DNA from: Methylacidimicrobium sp. AP8
Lineage (GTDB): Bacteria > Verrucomicrobiota > Verrucomicrobiia > Methylacidiphilales > Methylacidiphilaceae
Reading direction: 5' to 3'
DNA: 64,000 bases
Assembly (NCBI RefSeq): GCF_903064525.1
Contig: NZ_LR797830.1
Span: 248,001-312,000 of the forward strand
Notes under the pieces: model-generated
The model's input: the letters and a program-made list of their open reading frames with translations, nothing else
What the model was told of the DNA's origin: nothing
Databases searched by the model: none
Shown here: piece after piece, positions 27,782 through 37,206 of the stretch
Numbering within the stretch: position 1 is the first letter of the stretch
Layout of the letters: every line of letters begins with the position of its first letter
Translations under genes and position numbers: made by a program

Positions 27782-28749
27782 CGGGCGGGGAGGCGGACGC
27801 GGGGATCGACCCATGCGAGCAGGATGTCGGAGAAGAGGTTGCCCAGGACCAGGAGGATGCAGCTTAAAACGACCGACGCGAGGACCACGAACTGATCCTG
27901 GCGGATGAAGGCCGAGTAGATCAGCTGCCCTAGGCCCGGATAGCTCATCACGTTTTCCACGAGCAAGGAGCCGCTCAGGAGCCCGGCGATCACGTAGCCG
28001 AGGGTGCTCAGGAGCGGGTTCACCGCGTTGCGGAAGACATGCCGCCAGATAACGACATTTTCCGGCAGCCCTTTGGCCCGCGCGGTGGTCACGTATTCGG
28101 CGCGGATGACGTCGAGAACGTTGGCTCGTAGGATGCGCATCAAGGAGGCGATGCTGCCCAGGCCGAGAACCAGGGTCGGGAGGATCAGATGATGGGCAAC
28201 GTCGAGGACGCGGCCGATGGGGGAAAGGAACTCATGCTCGATCGACGTGAGCCCTCCGAGCGGGAACCAGCCCGTTCGCGCGGCAAAATAGACGGCGAGC
28301 AGGGCCAGGAAGAATTCGGGGATGGAGAGGGAGGCGTAGGCGAGAAAAGCGGTCAAGCGATCCCACCAGGAATTTCGGTGGACCGCCGCAAGAACTCCCA
28401 GGGGTATCGCGACCGACCAAGCGAAGGCGAAGCTCGTCAGGTTGAGGAGGAGGGTGGCTGGCACGCGTTGCCAGAGCAGGTCGACTACGGAGACCTTGTA
28501 GGTCCACGAGTAGCCGAAATCGCCGTGCAGCACGTTGCGCAGCCAGAGAACATAGCGCGTGTACCAGGGCTGATCCAGACCGAAGCTCTTTTCCAGGGCC
28601 GCGAGAAACTCGGGGCTGATGTCGCGCTGGGCCTTGATGGGGGTGAGGAAATTCCCCGGGGTCAGCGACATGAGGTAGAAGACCAGCAAGGTAACGCCGA
28701 GGAGCAGGGGAATCAAAAAGAGCAGCCGCCGGAGAACAAAGAGAACCAT
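27778..28749 (-). CDS. oppB: oligopeptide ABC transporter permease (OppB)
   Basis: About 323 residues, starting MVLFVLRRLLFLIPLLLGVTLLVF, the usual OppB N-terminal helix. The EAA-type loop is EYVTTARAKGLPENVVIWRHVFRNAV, followed by GSLLVENVMSYPGLGQLIYSA. The ATG at 28749 lacks a clear ribosome site; an upstream ATG near 28821 follows GGAGG, but only 2 nt separate them. First gene of oppBCDF. The binding-protein gene is 1.7 kb upstream on the same strand, with an opposite-strand gene between. Confidence 0.93.
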   Translation of the reverse strand: MVLFVLRRLLFLIPLLLGVTLLVFYLMSLTPGNFLTPIKAQRDISPEFLAALEKSFGLDQPWYTRYVLWLRNVLHGDFGYSWTYKVSVVDLLWQRVPATLLLNLTSFAFAWSVAIPLGVLAAVHRNSWWDRLTAFLAYASLSIPEFFLALLAVYFAARTGWFPLGGLTSIEHEFLSPIGRVLDVAHHLILPTLVLGLGSIASLMRILRANVLDVIRAEYVTTARAKGLPENVVIWRHVFRNAVNPLLSTLGYVIAGLLSGSLLVENVMSYPGLGQLIYSAFIRQDQFVVLASVVLSCILLVLGNLFSDILLAWVDPRVRLPAR

Positions 28750-28914
28750 CGGAAAGAAGGGAAACGCCTGTCGGGTTTTGTCTCTTGATAAGGGCTCGGA
28801 AGTGGGGGAAAGACAATACATTTCCTCCGCGGAAGACGACCGAGAGCACGCGTAGCGCGGGAAAGCAAAGGGACCAGCCGAAAGATCTACCGCAGACAAC
28901 CCGAGGAAAGGGCG

Positions 28915-30249
28915 ATGAAGAAGGTTTTGGGAGTGCTGGGATTCCTTTTCCTCGCGTCGCTGGCTATCGTCCTTTGCGTGGCGGCGGCGTATTGGAACGG
29001 CGAGGGCCTGCGCTCCTATCTCTCTCGAGCGGTGGCCGAAGGTATCGGGGTCGAGGGACGGTTTTCCCCGCTGCGGCTCCGCGGGCTTGCGGTCGGCAGC
29101 GGCGGGTTTTCGGGGGAGGGCGTTCCGGGATCGCCGATCGGAGAGCTGCGAGCCGAAGACCTGGAGGCGCGCTTTGCGCTCTCCGCGGTGGCCCACGGAA
29201 TTTGGCGGATCGACCCGCTCCGCATCGCGCATCTGGAGATCGTCTTTCGTGCGGCGCGAAGGGAGGGCGAACCGACGTCCGACGGCTCCCGACCGTCCGG
29301 GCCGCCGGAGGCCCCCGGGGCGGGGAGGGCGCGGGCCGGATTTGGCCGGATGAGCCTCGAACGAGGGGAAATCCAGAGGGTTGATCTGCGCTGGCCGGCG
29401 TCCATTCTCGGCGGGGGGGCCTTGAGCGGCACGCGCGTTTCGCTCAAGGCCGAAGGATCGGCGTGGAACGGGAAGGCCGGCGGAGGAACGATCGCCTGCG
29501 CTTCCCTGCCGAACCTCAGCCTCGAAGAGCTTCGCTTCCGTCTCGATACGGGAGGGCTTTCCTTGGAGCAGGGGCGGCTCCGCAGCGAGCCCTCGGGTTC
29601 GATCCTCCTTGCCGGGAGGTTCCGCTGGCGGGATCCCGGGGAGGGCGAGCTCCGCTTCTCGGCCTCCGGGGTCGCCCTTTCCCCTTGGCTGCCGGAAGCT
29701 TGGCGGAATCGGGTCGAGGGGGATTTGGAGGCCGAAGGGACCGTGGCGGCTCCCCGCCGGGGCCCGTGGAAGGTGGAGGCGGATTTGTCCCTGGCGCATG
29801 GGAAGCTGGAGGGTCTCCCGTGGCTCGTAGAGCTGGCGCTCAACGGCGGAGGAGCGGCGGCGCTTCCTCTCGACCGGGCCCGGGCGCATCTGCAGGCCGA
29901 GCCCGGGGATCTTTCCTTCGAGCGGATCGAGATCGAATCCCGAGGCCGGATGCGGATCGAGGGGAGCCTTCAGGTGCGGGGGGATTCGCTAAGCGGCCAC
30001 CTAGCCGTCGGCCTCGCGCCGGAGCGGGTGGCGCTCTTGCCGAGCGCCCGGGAAAAGATCTTTTCCGAGGAGAAGGGCGGTTATCTCTGGGCTCCGGTAA
30101 CCGTGACCGGCACGGTCCGGGATCCCCAAGAGGATCTGAGCCCACGGATTACCGCCGTGGCGAAGGAAGCGGTGAAAGCCGGGGTAGAGAGGACGATCCG
30201 TTCGGCCCTCGATTTCCTGCGCCGCTCCCGCGGCTCGCCTGGTCCTTAG
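28915..30249 (+). CDS. AsmA-like envelope protein
   Basis: 444 residues. A single N-terminal TM helix (residues ~5-27) precedes a long beta-rich domain with repeats of the type GxLxLRxGxLxxEPSGSILLAGRFRW, typical of AsmA/TamB-like inner-membrane-anchored periplasmic proteins. These are thought to move or organise lipids between membranes; the assignment rests on pattern, not motif. AGGAAAGGGCG precedes the ATG. Its stop TAG (30247-30249) lies within the end of repeat copy 3. It sits on the opposite strand between oppA and oppB. Confidence 0.6.
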   Translation: MKKVLGVLGFLFLASLAIVLCVAAAYWNGEGLRSYLSRAVAEGIGVEGRFSPLRLRGLAVGSGGFSGEGVPGSPIGELRAEDLEARFALSAVAHGIWRIDPLRIAHLEIVFRAARREGEPTSDGSRPSGPPEAPGAGRARAGFGRMSLERGEIQRVDLRWPASILGGGALSGTRVSLKAEGSAWNGKAGGGTIACASLPNLSLEELRFRLDTGGLSLEQGRLRSEPSGSILLAGRFRWRDPGEGELRFSASGVALSPWLPEAWRNRVEGDLEAEGTVAAPRRGPWKVEADLSLAHGKLEGLPWLVELALNGGGAAALPLDRARAHLQAEPGDLSFERIEIESRGRMRIEGSLQVRGDSLSGHLAVGLAPERVALLPSAREKIFSEEKGGYLWAPVTVTGTVRDPQEDLSPRITAVAKEAVKAGVERTIRSALDFLRRSRGSPGP

Positions 30250-30431
30250 CGGCCATTTCTCACAAGCTTTCTCCTACGGCTTGCAAAACGGGCTCGTCTG
30301 CTTCGCTCCCGCTTGGTTTTCCATCCTCGCAGTATGTCTTCATACAGCTCCGGTGGAAAACCTGCGCCCGCCTCGCACCCAAGCCCATTTGCGGCGCCTC
30401 GGCTACGAAATTTGTGAGAAATGGCCTTTAG
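30247..30431. repeat. palindromic interspersed repeat, copy 3 (inverted)
   Basis: About 185 bp, the reverse complement of copies 1 and 2, with ends TTAGCGGCCATTT and AAATGGCCTTTAG. It begins at the AsmA-like stop codon and ends about 65 bp before the oppA stop. The rest of the 245-bp gap between the converging genes shows no feature. Confidence 0.92.
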
Positions 30432-30494
30432 CGCACTCGGAGCAGCCGGGTCGGCGGCGAGGCACCCCGGACGGTCCCGGCGGCCGCCGCTAGC

Positions 30495-32276
30495 CTACGG
30501 AGCCCAGACTTCCTCCAGGTTCCAGACGACTGAGCCGATCTTCGGGATCTGGACATTGCGCCACTTGTCCCGCAGCCCGGCGTAGATCTCGGGCGTGACC
30601 AGGTAGATGTAGGGGACTTCCTCGCTGAGGATCTGCTGGACCTCGTCCCAGTAGCGCTTGCGGAGGCTTTCATCGAGGGTCGTGAGCTGGGCGATCATAA
30701 GGGCGTCGATCCGGGCTTCCCAGGGAGTCGCCGGCGCGGGCTGGCTCGGGTACCACTGGTGGAGCCGTCCCTTGCTCATGAAGACCGACATGCCGTCGGC
30801 GGGGTCGCCGCCACCCGTCAGTCCCAGAAGGCAGGCTTCGTAGTCGAATGAGTCGCTGATCTTGGTGACGAGGGCGCCGAAGTCGAGGAACTGGAGACGC
30901 ACGTCGATGCCCAGCGCTTTCATGTTCTGCTGGAAGACCGTCGCCATGGCCGTGCGTAGGGAGTTTTCCTGGTTGGTCAGAAGCGTGAAGCTTACGGGAT
31001 GACCCTCCGCATCCGCCAGCGTGCCGTCCCCTTGTCGATGGAAACCGGCTTCGGTCAATAGCTGCTCCGCGCGCCCGGGATCGAAGGGATACTGGCGGAT
31101 TCGGGGATTAAACCATTTGGTGTTCGCCGGACTTTCCGGTCCCCAGAGAGGCTGGCCTCGGCCGAAGAGAATGCCCTTGACCATGCCTTCCCGGTTGATC
31201 CCGTAAGAGATCGCCTGTCGGAAGCGCCGGTCCTGGAACCAGCGGAGCTTATAGGGCGTCACAAAAGGCTTTCCGCTCTTGTCCCGTCCGGGATTCTGGT
31301 TGAACCAGAGGAAGGTCGAAGCGGTGGAAGGGCCACGGTCGTAGACGGTGTAGTGGTAGATCTTCTCCCCGCGCCGGACCCAGGCGACGTCGTCGGGGGG
31401 AATCGTGTCGGCGTCGGTCTGGCCGGAGGCGAAGGCGACGACGCTGGCGTTCTGGTCTTTTACGAACTTCACGATCAGAAAATCGAGGTAGGGGAGTCGA
31501 CGGCCCGAGGAATCAACCCGCCAATAGCGGGGATTGGCCTCGAGAATAATCATCTGGCCGGGTCGGTAGCTGTGCAGGCGGAAGGCGCCGCTGCCGGCGA
31601 TGGCCTGGGGCGTCTTTTGGGCGGTGAAGATGCTCCAGGCGCGAAGCAGGGTCCCGTCCTCGTACGCTCCTTGGAGGAGATGCTTCGGCATGATCGTCAC
31701 CCCGGACATGTAGCGGAGGAACGGGGCGAAGATATCGGGGGTGCGGATCCGCACGGTGTGCGGGTCGAGCTTTTCGACTTGGAAAGGCTTGCCGTTGACC
31801 GAGAGGTCGTAGGCGTTCCGGTTGGGATAGCGGGGATCGTACACGCACTGGAAGGTGAAGAGCACGTCATCGGCGGTCAGCGGGACCCCGTCGCTCCACG
31901 TGAGCCCTTTGCGGAGGTGAAAGGTGAAGGTGCGGCTGTCGGGTCCGACCTCCCAGGATTTCGCCAGGGCCGGCACGACTTCCTCCCGAATGGGGTTATA
32001 GGCGGTGAGCCCGTCGAAGAGCAGTCCGAGAAAAGAGGCCGAGGAGGCGTCTTCGGCGACGAGCCAATTGAAGGTGTTCGGCTCGCCCGGGCTAGCCTCG
32101 ATGAATATCCCTCCCGGCTTTCCCGGCTGGGCTTTAGAGACGTCGGCGTCCTCCGGGATCGGAAAGCTCGGCCTTTCTTCGAGCCGCGTCGGCGGGGAGC
32201 AGGAGAGCGTTACCAGCCCGCAGCCGGCCGAAAGGAGGACGGGGATCAGCCGAAGGCTTGTCTTCCTCACGATCAT
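30495..32276 (-). CDS. oppA: peptide ABC transporter substrate-binding lipoprotein
   Basis: 593 residues of the SBP_bac_5 family. The N-terminus has a lipoprotein signal with lipobox LSC near residue 26. The family block SWEVGPDSRTFTFHLRKGLTWSDGVPLTADDVLFTF is clear, as are WFNQNPG and FRQAISYGINREGMVKGILFG. It would supply peptides to the OppBCDF pump downstream, although the opposite-strand AsmA-like gene separates them and it may have its own promoter. Confidence 0.94.
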   Translation of the reverse strand: MIVRKTSLRLIPVLLSAGCGLVTLSCSPPTRLEERPSFPIPEDADVSKAQPGKPGGIFIEASPGEPNTFNWLVAEDASSASFLGLLFDGLTAYNPIREEVVPALAKSWEVGPDSRTFTFHLRKGLTWSDGVPLTADDVLFTFQCVYDPRYPNRNAYDLSVNGKPFQVEKLDPHTVRIRTPDIFAPFLRYMSGVTIMPKHLLQGAYEDGTLLRAWSIFTAQKTPQAIAGSGAFRLHSYRPGQMIILEANPRYWRVDSSGRRLPYLDFLIVKFVKDQNASVVAFASGQTDADTIPPDDVAWVRRGEKIYHYTVYDRGPSTASTFLWFNQNPGRDKSGKPFVTPYKLRWFQDRRFRQAISYGINREGMVKGILFGRGQPLWGPESPANTKWFNPRIRQYPFDPGRAEQLLTEAGFHRQGDGTLADAEGHPVSFTLLTNQENSLRTAMATVFQQNMKALGIDVRLQFLDFGALVTKISDSFDYEACLLGLTGGGDPADGMSVFMSKGRLHQWYPSQPAPATPWEARIDALMIAQLTTLDESLRKRYWDEVQQILSEEVPYIYLVTPEIYAGLRDKWRNVQIPKIGSVVWNLEEVWAP

Positions 32277-32434
32277 TCCCTATGGCATAGCCCATTGCGC
32301 CCCTCTCCCGCCAGCGGGTCCTGCCACCGGCGCCGGCGGGACGATGCTCTACGCGGTTCCGGATGAGAAGAAGCTTTTCGTTTGCCGGATCCCAGGGTAG
32401 ACGAAGCACGGGGAACCGAGGCGGAAAAATCACG

Positions 32435-33748
32435 ATGATTCGACAGAAGACATTGCGGGAGCCTGTGCGGATTGAAGGCAACTCCCTGCATACCGGCCAG
32501 CCGGTGTCCCTGGTGTTGCGTCCGGCCGATCCCGACACCGGCTACGTGTTCAAGCGGGTTGATCTGGCCGATGAGCCCACCGTCGCGGCGCACATCGATC
32601 ATGTGCGGCAGACCGAGCGGGCCACCACCCTCGGGGAGGGCAATGTCAAGATTCACACGGTGGAACATGTCTTGGCCAGTCTGCGGGGATGCGGGGTCGA
32701 TAACGCGCTGATCGAGCTGAGCGCCAACGAGCCGCCGATCGGAGACGGCAGCGGAAAGATCTACGTCGAGGCGATCCGGCGCGCGGGCCTCCGCGAACAG
32801 GATCGCCCGGTCTCGTTCTTCGAGCTCCGGGAACCGCTTTGCGTCCAGGGGAAAGAGGGCGCTTACCTGATCGCGTGGCCGAGTTCGTCTTTTTCCCTCA
32901 CCTGTACCCAGGTGACGCATACCGGCAAATTTACGCAATTCCTCCATTGGGACTATGACCCCGAGCGCTTCGCCGCCGAGATCGCTCCCGCCAGGACGTT
33001 TGTCTTTTACGAAGAGGTGCAGCCCCTCATGGAAAAGGGGTTGATCAAGGGGGGGAGCTTGGAAAACGCGATTGTGATTCGCGGGGAGACCATCTTCTGC
33101 CAGGAGCCGCTCCGATTCCCGGACGAGTTCGTCCGCCACAAGATCTTCGACATGATCGGAGACCTCGCGCTCTTCCCGCACCGGCTCAAAGCGCATATCT
33201 TCGCCGCGAAGCCGAGCCACACCCTGAATGTGGAGATGGCCAGGGCGCTCCAAAAGGCGCACCGGGATTACCTCTCGCAGCTCATGCCCCTCGAGAACAT
33301 CCCGACAGGGGAGGGCGCCTTGGATATCCGGGATGTCCTCAAGATCCTTCCGCACCGCTATCCCTTTCTGATGATCGACCGCGTCCTCCGGTTCGAGGGC
33401 GACGTCAAGGCCGTGGGTCAAAAGGCCGTGACCATGAACGAACCCTACTTTCAAGGGCATTTCCCAGGTCACCCCATCATGCCGGGCGTCCTGCAGCTCG
33501 AGGCCATGGCCCAGCTGGCCAGCATCCTCCTGCTCCGACAAGCCGGTAATGCGGGGAAGCTCGGATTTTTCATGAGCGCGGACAAGGTGAAGTTCCGTCG
33601 GCCGGTGATGCCGGGAGATACGCTGATCGTCGAAGCGGAGCTCATCAGCTTTCGCGGCAAGATCGGGCGGGCTTCGGGACGGTGTCTGGTCAACGACCGG
33701 GTCACCTGCGAAGGGGAGCTGCTTTTCGCGCTGGTCGATTCGATTTGA
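32435..33748 (+). CDS. lpxC/fabZ: fused LpxC (UDP-3-O-acyl-GlcNAc deacetylase) and FabZ (3-hydroxyacyl-ACP dehydratase)
   Basis: 437 residues. The LpxC half (1-~290) performs the committed step of lipid A synthesis; zinc ligands are His78 (VKIHTVEHVL) and His235/Asp239 (RHKIFDMIGD), with the catalytic His254 region FPHRLKAH. The FabZ half (from ~298) has LPHRYPFLMIDRV and the active-site loop GHFPGHPIMPGVLQLEAMAQL. The ATG at 32435 matches the LpxC N-terminus RQKTLREPVRIEG. The fusion is known in Bacteroidetes/Chlorobi and PVC bacteria. lpxA follows after 9 bp. Confidence 0.96.
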   Translation: MIRQKTLREPVRIEGNSLHTGQPVSLVLRPADPDTGYVFKRVDLADEPTVAAHIDHVRQTERATTLGEGNVKIHTVEHVLASLRGCGVDNALIELSANEPPIGDGSGKIYVEAIRRAGLREQDRPVSFFELREPLCVQGKEGAYLIAWPSSSFSLTCTQVTHTGKFTQFLHWDYDPERFAAEIAPARTFVFYEEVQPLMEKGLIKGGSLENAIVIRGETIFCQEPLRFPDEFVRHKIFDMIGDLALFPHRLKAHIFAAKPSHTLNVEMARALQKAHRDYLSQLMPLENIPTGEGALDIRDVLKILPHRYPFLMIDRVLRFEGDVKAVGQKAVTMNEPYFQGHFPGHPIMPGVLQLEAMAQLASILLLRQAGNAGKLGFFMSADKVKFRRPVMPGDTLIVEAELISFRGKIGRASGRCLVNDRVTCEGELLFALVDSI

Positions 33749-33757
33749 CGGCGGAAG

Positions 33758-34549
33758 ATGCCGACCCTGGTCCATCCCACGGCGATCCTCGAACGCGGAG
33801 CTGTTCTCGGAGACGGCGTCGAGGTGGGCCCCTACGCCTTTGTCGGCGCGGAGGTCCGGTTGGGGGACGGCTGCATTCTCCACCACCACGCGTCGGTGAC
33901 GGGGAAAACGGAGGTCGGGCCCGGTAACGAATTTTTCCCCTTCTCTTCGATCGGTCAAAAAAGTCAGGATCTCAAGTACCGCGGCGAGCCTACATTTCTT
34001 TCGATCGGCGCGGGCAATTGCTTTCGGGAGTTCGTGACCGTCAACCGGGCGACGGGAGAAGGCGGGCGAACGGTGATCGGCTCCGGGAACGTTTTTCTTG
34101 CCTACGTCCATATTGCGCATGATTGCGTCATCGGGAGCGGCTGCATCTTCTCCAACAACGCCACCCTGGCCGGACATGTGCAGGTCGCAGACTATGTCAC
34201 CATCGGCGGGCTGACGGCGGTTCACCAGTTCTGCCGGCTCGGCGCGTACTCGATGTTGGGAGGCTGCACCAAGGTGGTGCAGGATGTGCCGCCCTATTGC
34301 TTGGTCGATGGGAATCCCGCGCGGCTCCATTCCCTCAATTGGGTCGGGCTCAAGCGCCGCGGCTTCGCCAAGGAGGCGCTGGAGAGCCTTCGTCGGGCCT
34401 ATCGGCTCCTCTTTGAGGAAGGGAGAAACCAGAGCCAGGGAATCGAAGCGGTCGAACGGAGCGGAGAGCTGACCCCGGAGGTGGAGAACCTCCTTGCTTT
34501 CTTGCGCTCCACCGAGCGGGGTGTCACCCGCCCGTTGAGCGGTTCCTAG
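33758..34549 (+). CDS. lpxA: UDP-N-acetylglucosamine acyltransferase
   Basis: First enzyme of lipid A synthesis. 263 residues with left-handed beta-helix hexapeptide repeats across the first ~180, catalytic His in HIAHDCVIGSGCIFSNN, the GGLTAVHQFCRLGAYSMLGG segment and DVPPYCLVDGNPARLHSLN before the helical C-terminal domain. Co-transcribed with lpxC/fabZ. Confidence 0.96.
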   Translation: MPTLVHPTAILERGAVLGDGVEVGPYAFVGAEVRLGDGCILHHHASVTGKTEVGPGNEFFPFSSIGQKSQDLKYRGEPTFLSIGAGNCFREFVTVNRATGEGGRTVIGSGNVFLAYVHIAHDCVIGSGCIFSNNATLAGHVQVADYVTIGGLTAVHQFCRLGAYSMLGGCTKVVQDVPPYCLVDGNPARLHSLNWVGLKRRGFAKEALESLRRAYRLLFEEGRNQSQGIEAVERSGELTPEVENLLAFLRSTERGVTRPLSGS

Positions 34550-34660
34550 GGAACGCGCCGGTTCGGCCTTGCCGGGAGGCAACGGCGGCGTTTAGTCTAA
34601 AGCGGCGCCATCCCGGGGCATGCCCGAGGCACCCGCGCAACCAACAGGAGAATCCGTTCC

Positions 34661-35602
34661 ATGAGTCTTTCGCCCATGCAAAAAGCGCCTCTCGATGTGC
34701 CCGCCGATCTGCGGCCTCGCTATGAGCAGAACTTCGCCGAGATGACCCGGGGCACGGGTCGGCTGATGATGATGGCCGCCGACCAGAAGGTCGAGCATCT
34801 CAACGACGACTTTTACGGCCCGGGCATCGCCGAGGACGACGGGGATCCCGAGCATCTCTTCCGCATCGCCTCGCGCGCCCGGATCGGCGTCATGGCGACC
34901 CAGCTCGGGCTCATCGCGCGCTACGGAGAGGACTACCCCGGGATCCGCTACGTGGTGAAGCTCAACAGCAAGACCCACCTGATTCCCACCAAGATGGGCG
35001 ATCCGGATAGCCGCCAGTGGCTCTCCTTCGAGCAGCTCGACCGCTTTCGGGAATCCTCTTCTCTTCCGATCCTCGGTGTGGGCTACACGATCTATCCGGG
35101 CAGCCGGGCGGAGCCGGAGATGCTGCGGGAAGCGGCGCGGCTGGTGTTCGAGGCGCACCGGCGCGGCTTGCTGGCGATCCTGTGGGCCTATCCAAGGGGA
35201 GCGGCCGTTTCCGATGAGCGGGATCCCCACCTGATCGCGGGTGCCGCCGGCTTGGCGGCGTGCCTGGGAGCCGATTTCGTGAAGGTGAACGAGCCGAAGG
35301 CGAAGGACGGGCGGAACGCGGCGGCGCTCCGGGAGGCAGTCCGGGCGGCTGGACGGACTCGGCTGATTTGCGCCGGGGGGAAAGAAGAGAGCGTGCCCGA
35401 ATTCCTGGCGAGGCTGCATGCGCAGATCCATGAAGCAGGTGCGGCCGGGAACGCGACGGGGCGGAACATCCATCAACGGCCGCTATCCGAGGCCATCGCG
35501 TTTTGCAACGCGATCTCCGCGATCACGCTTGACGGAGCGACGGCGGAGCAAGCCGTCGCCTTGTATCACAAGGAGCTCTCCGCCTCCTCGACCACCGGAT
35601 GA
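34661..35602 (+). CDS. class I fructose-bisphosphate aldolase (DhnA/archaeal type)
   Basis: 313 residues. MMMAADQKVEHLNDDF near the start, PRGAAV in the middle, and the Schiff-base Lys region ADFVKVNEPK followed by RLICAGGKEES match the archaeal-type/DhnA aldolases. It would serve glycolysis or gluconeogenesis along with the phosphofructokinase at 42384 and enolase at 57041. AACAGGAGAATCC precedes the ATG. Its 3' end overlaps the converging symporter gene by 37 bp. Confidence 0.85.
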   Translation: MSLSPMQKAPLDVPADLRPRYEQNFAEMTRGTGRLMMMAADQKVEHLNDDFYGPGIAEDDGDPEHLFRIASRARIGVMATQLGLIARYGEDYPGIRYVVKLNSKTHLIPTKMGDPDSRQWLSFEQLDRFRESSSLPILGVGYTIYPGSRAEPEMLREAARLVFEAHRRGLLAILWAYPRGAAVSDERDPHLIAGAAGLAACLGADFVKVNEPKAKDGRNAAALREAVRAAGRTRLICAGGKEESVPEFLARLHAQIHEAGAAGNATGRNIHQRPLSEAIAFCNAISAITLDGATAEQAVALYHKELSASSTTG

Positions 35603-37206
35603 GCGGGCGCGGGAGCGCGGAAGCAGAGGCCGACGAGGAAGGTCGAACAGCTCCCCACAAAGACCCGCCAAGGGAAGGAGACGCACGGCAGCCAGGCCAG
35701 TCGGTCCGCGTCCGCCTGCGAGACCAGCCCGAGAATCCCCTGGGGGGTACCGCTGAGCAGGGCGACCGTCCCCAGGCCCGCCGCCATTGCCACGCAGTTT
35801 CCGAAGTCGCTTCCCCGGTTCCGCGTAAGAACGCCGAGCAGAAAGACGCCCAGGAGCGGGCCGTAGGTGTATCCGAAAAGGCCGAGGACGATGGGAAGAA
35901 TGCGGGATTGCGGGGAATGGAGGACGAAGGAGGCGGTCGCGCAGGCGATGGAGACGCACAAAAGAGCGAAGAGCACCGTCGCGCTCCGGAGAAGCCGTAG
36001 CTTCGCCCGGTCGCCGGAGCCGGCGGGAAGGAACCGGAAGGCCCAGTCCTCGCAAAAAGAGGTCGCCATGGCGTTCAAGGCTGCGGAAAGAGAACCCATG
36101 GCGGTCGCGAAGATCGCGGCGATGAGCAGACCGCGGATGCCGGGAGGGGTTCCGCAGAGGATGAAATAGGGGTAGACCTCGTTTGCCTGCGTGGGAAAGC
36201 GGGTGTCGTGCGCGGAGCGGGCCAGGAGGCCTAAAAAGATCCCGATCGTCAAGAAGAGGAAGACCAGCGGCACGTCGGTCAGCCCCGAAAGGATCAGCGA
36301 GAGTCGGCTCCGGTGGTGGTTCTTGGCCGTGAGAAGGCGCTGCACAAGATCCTGATCGGCGCCGTGAGTCGCCATGGTGGTGAAAGTGGAGCCGATCAGC
36401 GCGGCCCAGATTGTGTAGTCGGAGGAAAAGATCGAGCCGAGATTTTCCCAGAGGTTCTTTTGCGGATCGATTCCCGTCTCCGCCCAAGGGAGCGCGGATA
36501 AGAGCCGGGCGGCCTCCCGGAAGGGCGAACTGCTTCCCCAGGGGATCTTTTGGAAAAGGAGGGAGAGAGTCAGGATGCCGCCGGAGAGCATGAGGCCCGC
36601 CTGGAGCAGATCGGTCCAGATCACCGCCCGAATGCCGCCCGCGACCGTGTAGAGCGTCGTGAAGAGGGTGAGCAGGAGGGCGGAGGCGGCATAGATCGAG
36701 AGCTCCTCCCCGGCGGAAACCGGGCCGCCCCGGAGCAGCTTCACGCCGAGCACGGGAAGGATAGCGGCAACGTAGAGCCGGGCGCCGGAGGCGAGCAGCC
36801 GCGTCAGGAGGAAGATGGCCGATGCGGCCGACTTGGTCTTCGGGCCGAAACGGAGGTCGAGAAACTGGTAGATCGAGGTGACGCGATAGGCGAAATACGG
36901 CTTGACGAAGAGGTAGGCGACCACCACGCGGGCGAGGACCGTCCCGAGCGAAAGCTGGAGGTATTCATAATTTCCGAGCGCGTAGCCCTCCGCCGGGGTA
37001 CCCAGGAAGAAGGCCGCGCTGGTCTCCGCGGCGATCAGCGAGCCAAGGACCGCCCACCACGGCATCCTGTGCCCGCCGAGGGCGAACTGCTCTACGGTCT
37101 TTGGGCGCTTCCCCGCCTGGAAGCCCACCCAAAGGACGATAGCCAGATAGAGCAGGAGAACCGCGACGTCGATGGCAGGGAAGCCCCCGGGGAGCGAAGG
37201 TCTCAT
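35566..37206 (-). CDS. sodium:solute symporter family protein
   Basis: 546 residues from ATG 37206, which overlaps the mutase stop as ATGA. About 13 hydrophobic segments; the family signature region reads QFALGGHRMPWWAVLGSLIAAETSAAFFLGTPAEGY, and GGIRAVIWTDLLQ is the usual sodium-site motif of SSS transporters. Substrate unknown (sugar, amino or organic acid). Coupling with the phosphosugar mutase hints at a sugar, which is weak evidence. Confidence 0.88.
   Translation of the reverse strand: MRPSLPGGFPAIDVAVLLLYLAIVLWVGFQAGKRPKTVEQFALGGHRMPWWAVLGSLIAAETSAAFFLGTPAEGYALGNYEYLQLSLGTVLARVVVAYLFVKPYFAYRVTSIYQFLDLRFGPKTKSAASAIFLLTRLLASGARLYVAAILPVLGVKLLRGGPVSAGEELSIYAASALLLTLFTTLYTVAGGIRAVIWTDLLQAGLMLSGGILTLSLLFQKIPWGSSSPFREAARLLSALPWAETGIDPQKNLWENLGSIFSSDYTIWAALIGSTFTTMATHGADQDLVQRLLTAKNHHRSRLSLILSGLTDVPLVFLFLTIGIFLGLLARSAHDTRFPTQANEVYPYFILCGTPPGIRGLLIAAIFATAMGSLSAALNAMATSFCEDWAFRFLPAGSGDRAKLRLLRSATVLFALLCVSIACATASFVLHSPQSRILPIVLGLFGYTYGPLLGVFLLGVLTRNRGSDFGNCVAMAAGLGTVALLSGTPQGILGLVSQADADRLAWLPCVSFPWRVFVGSCSTFLVGLCFRAPAPAHPVVEEAESSL

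Noticed and set aside
28749-29889. Long N-terminal extension of the oppB frame (703 codons)
   Set aside because: It runs through the opposite-strand AsmA-like gene and has no similarity to permeases; homology begins at the ATG at 28749.
12269-30431. The repeated sequences as a CRISPR array
   Set aside because: Copies are kilobases apart, long, and palindromic, with no regular spacers or cas genes.
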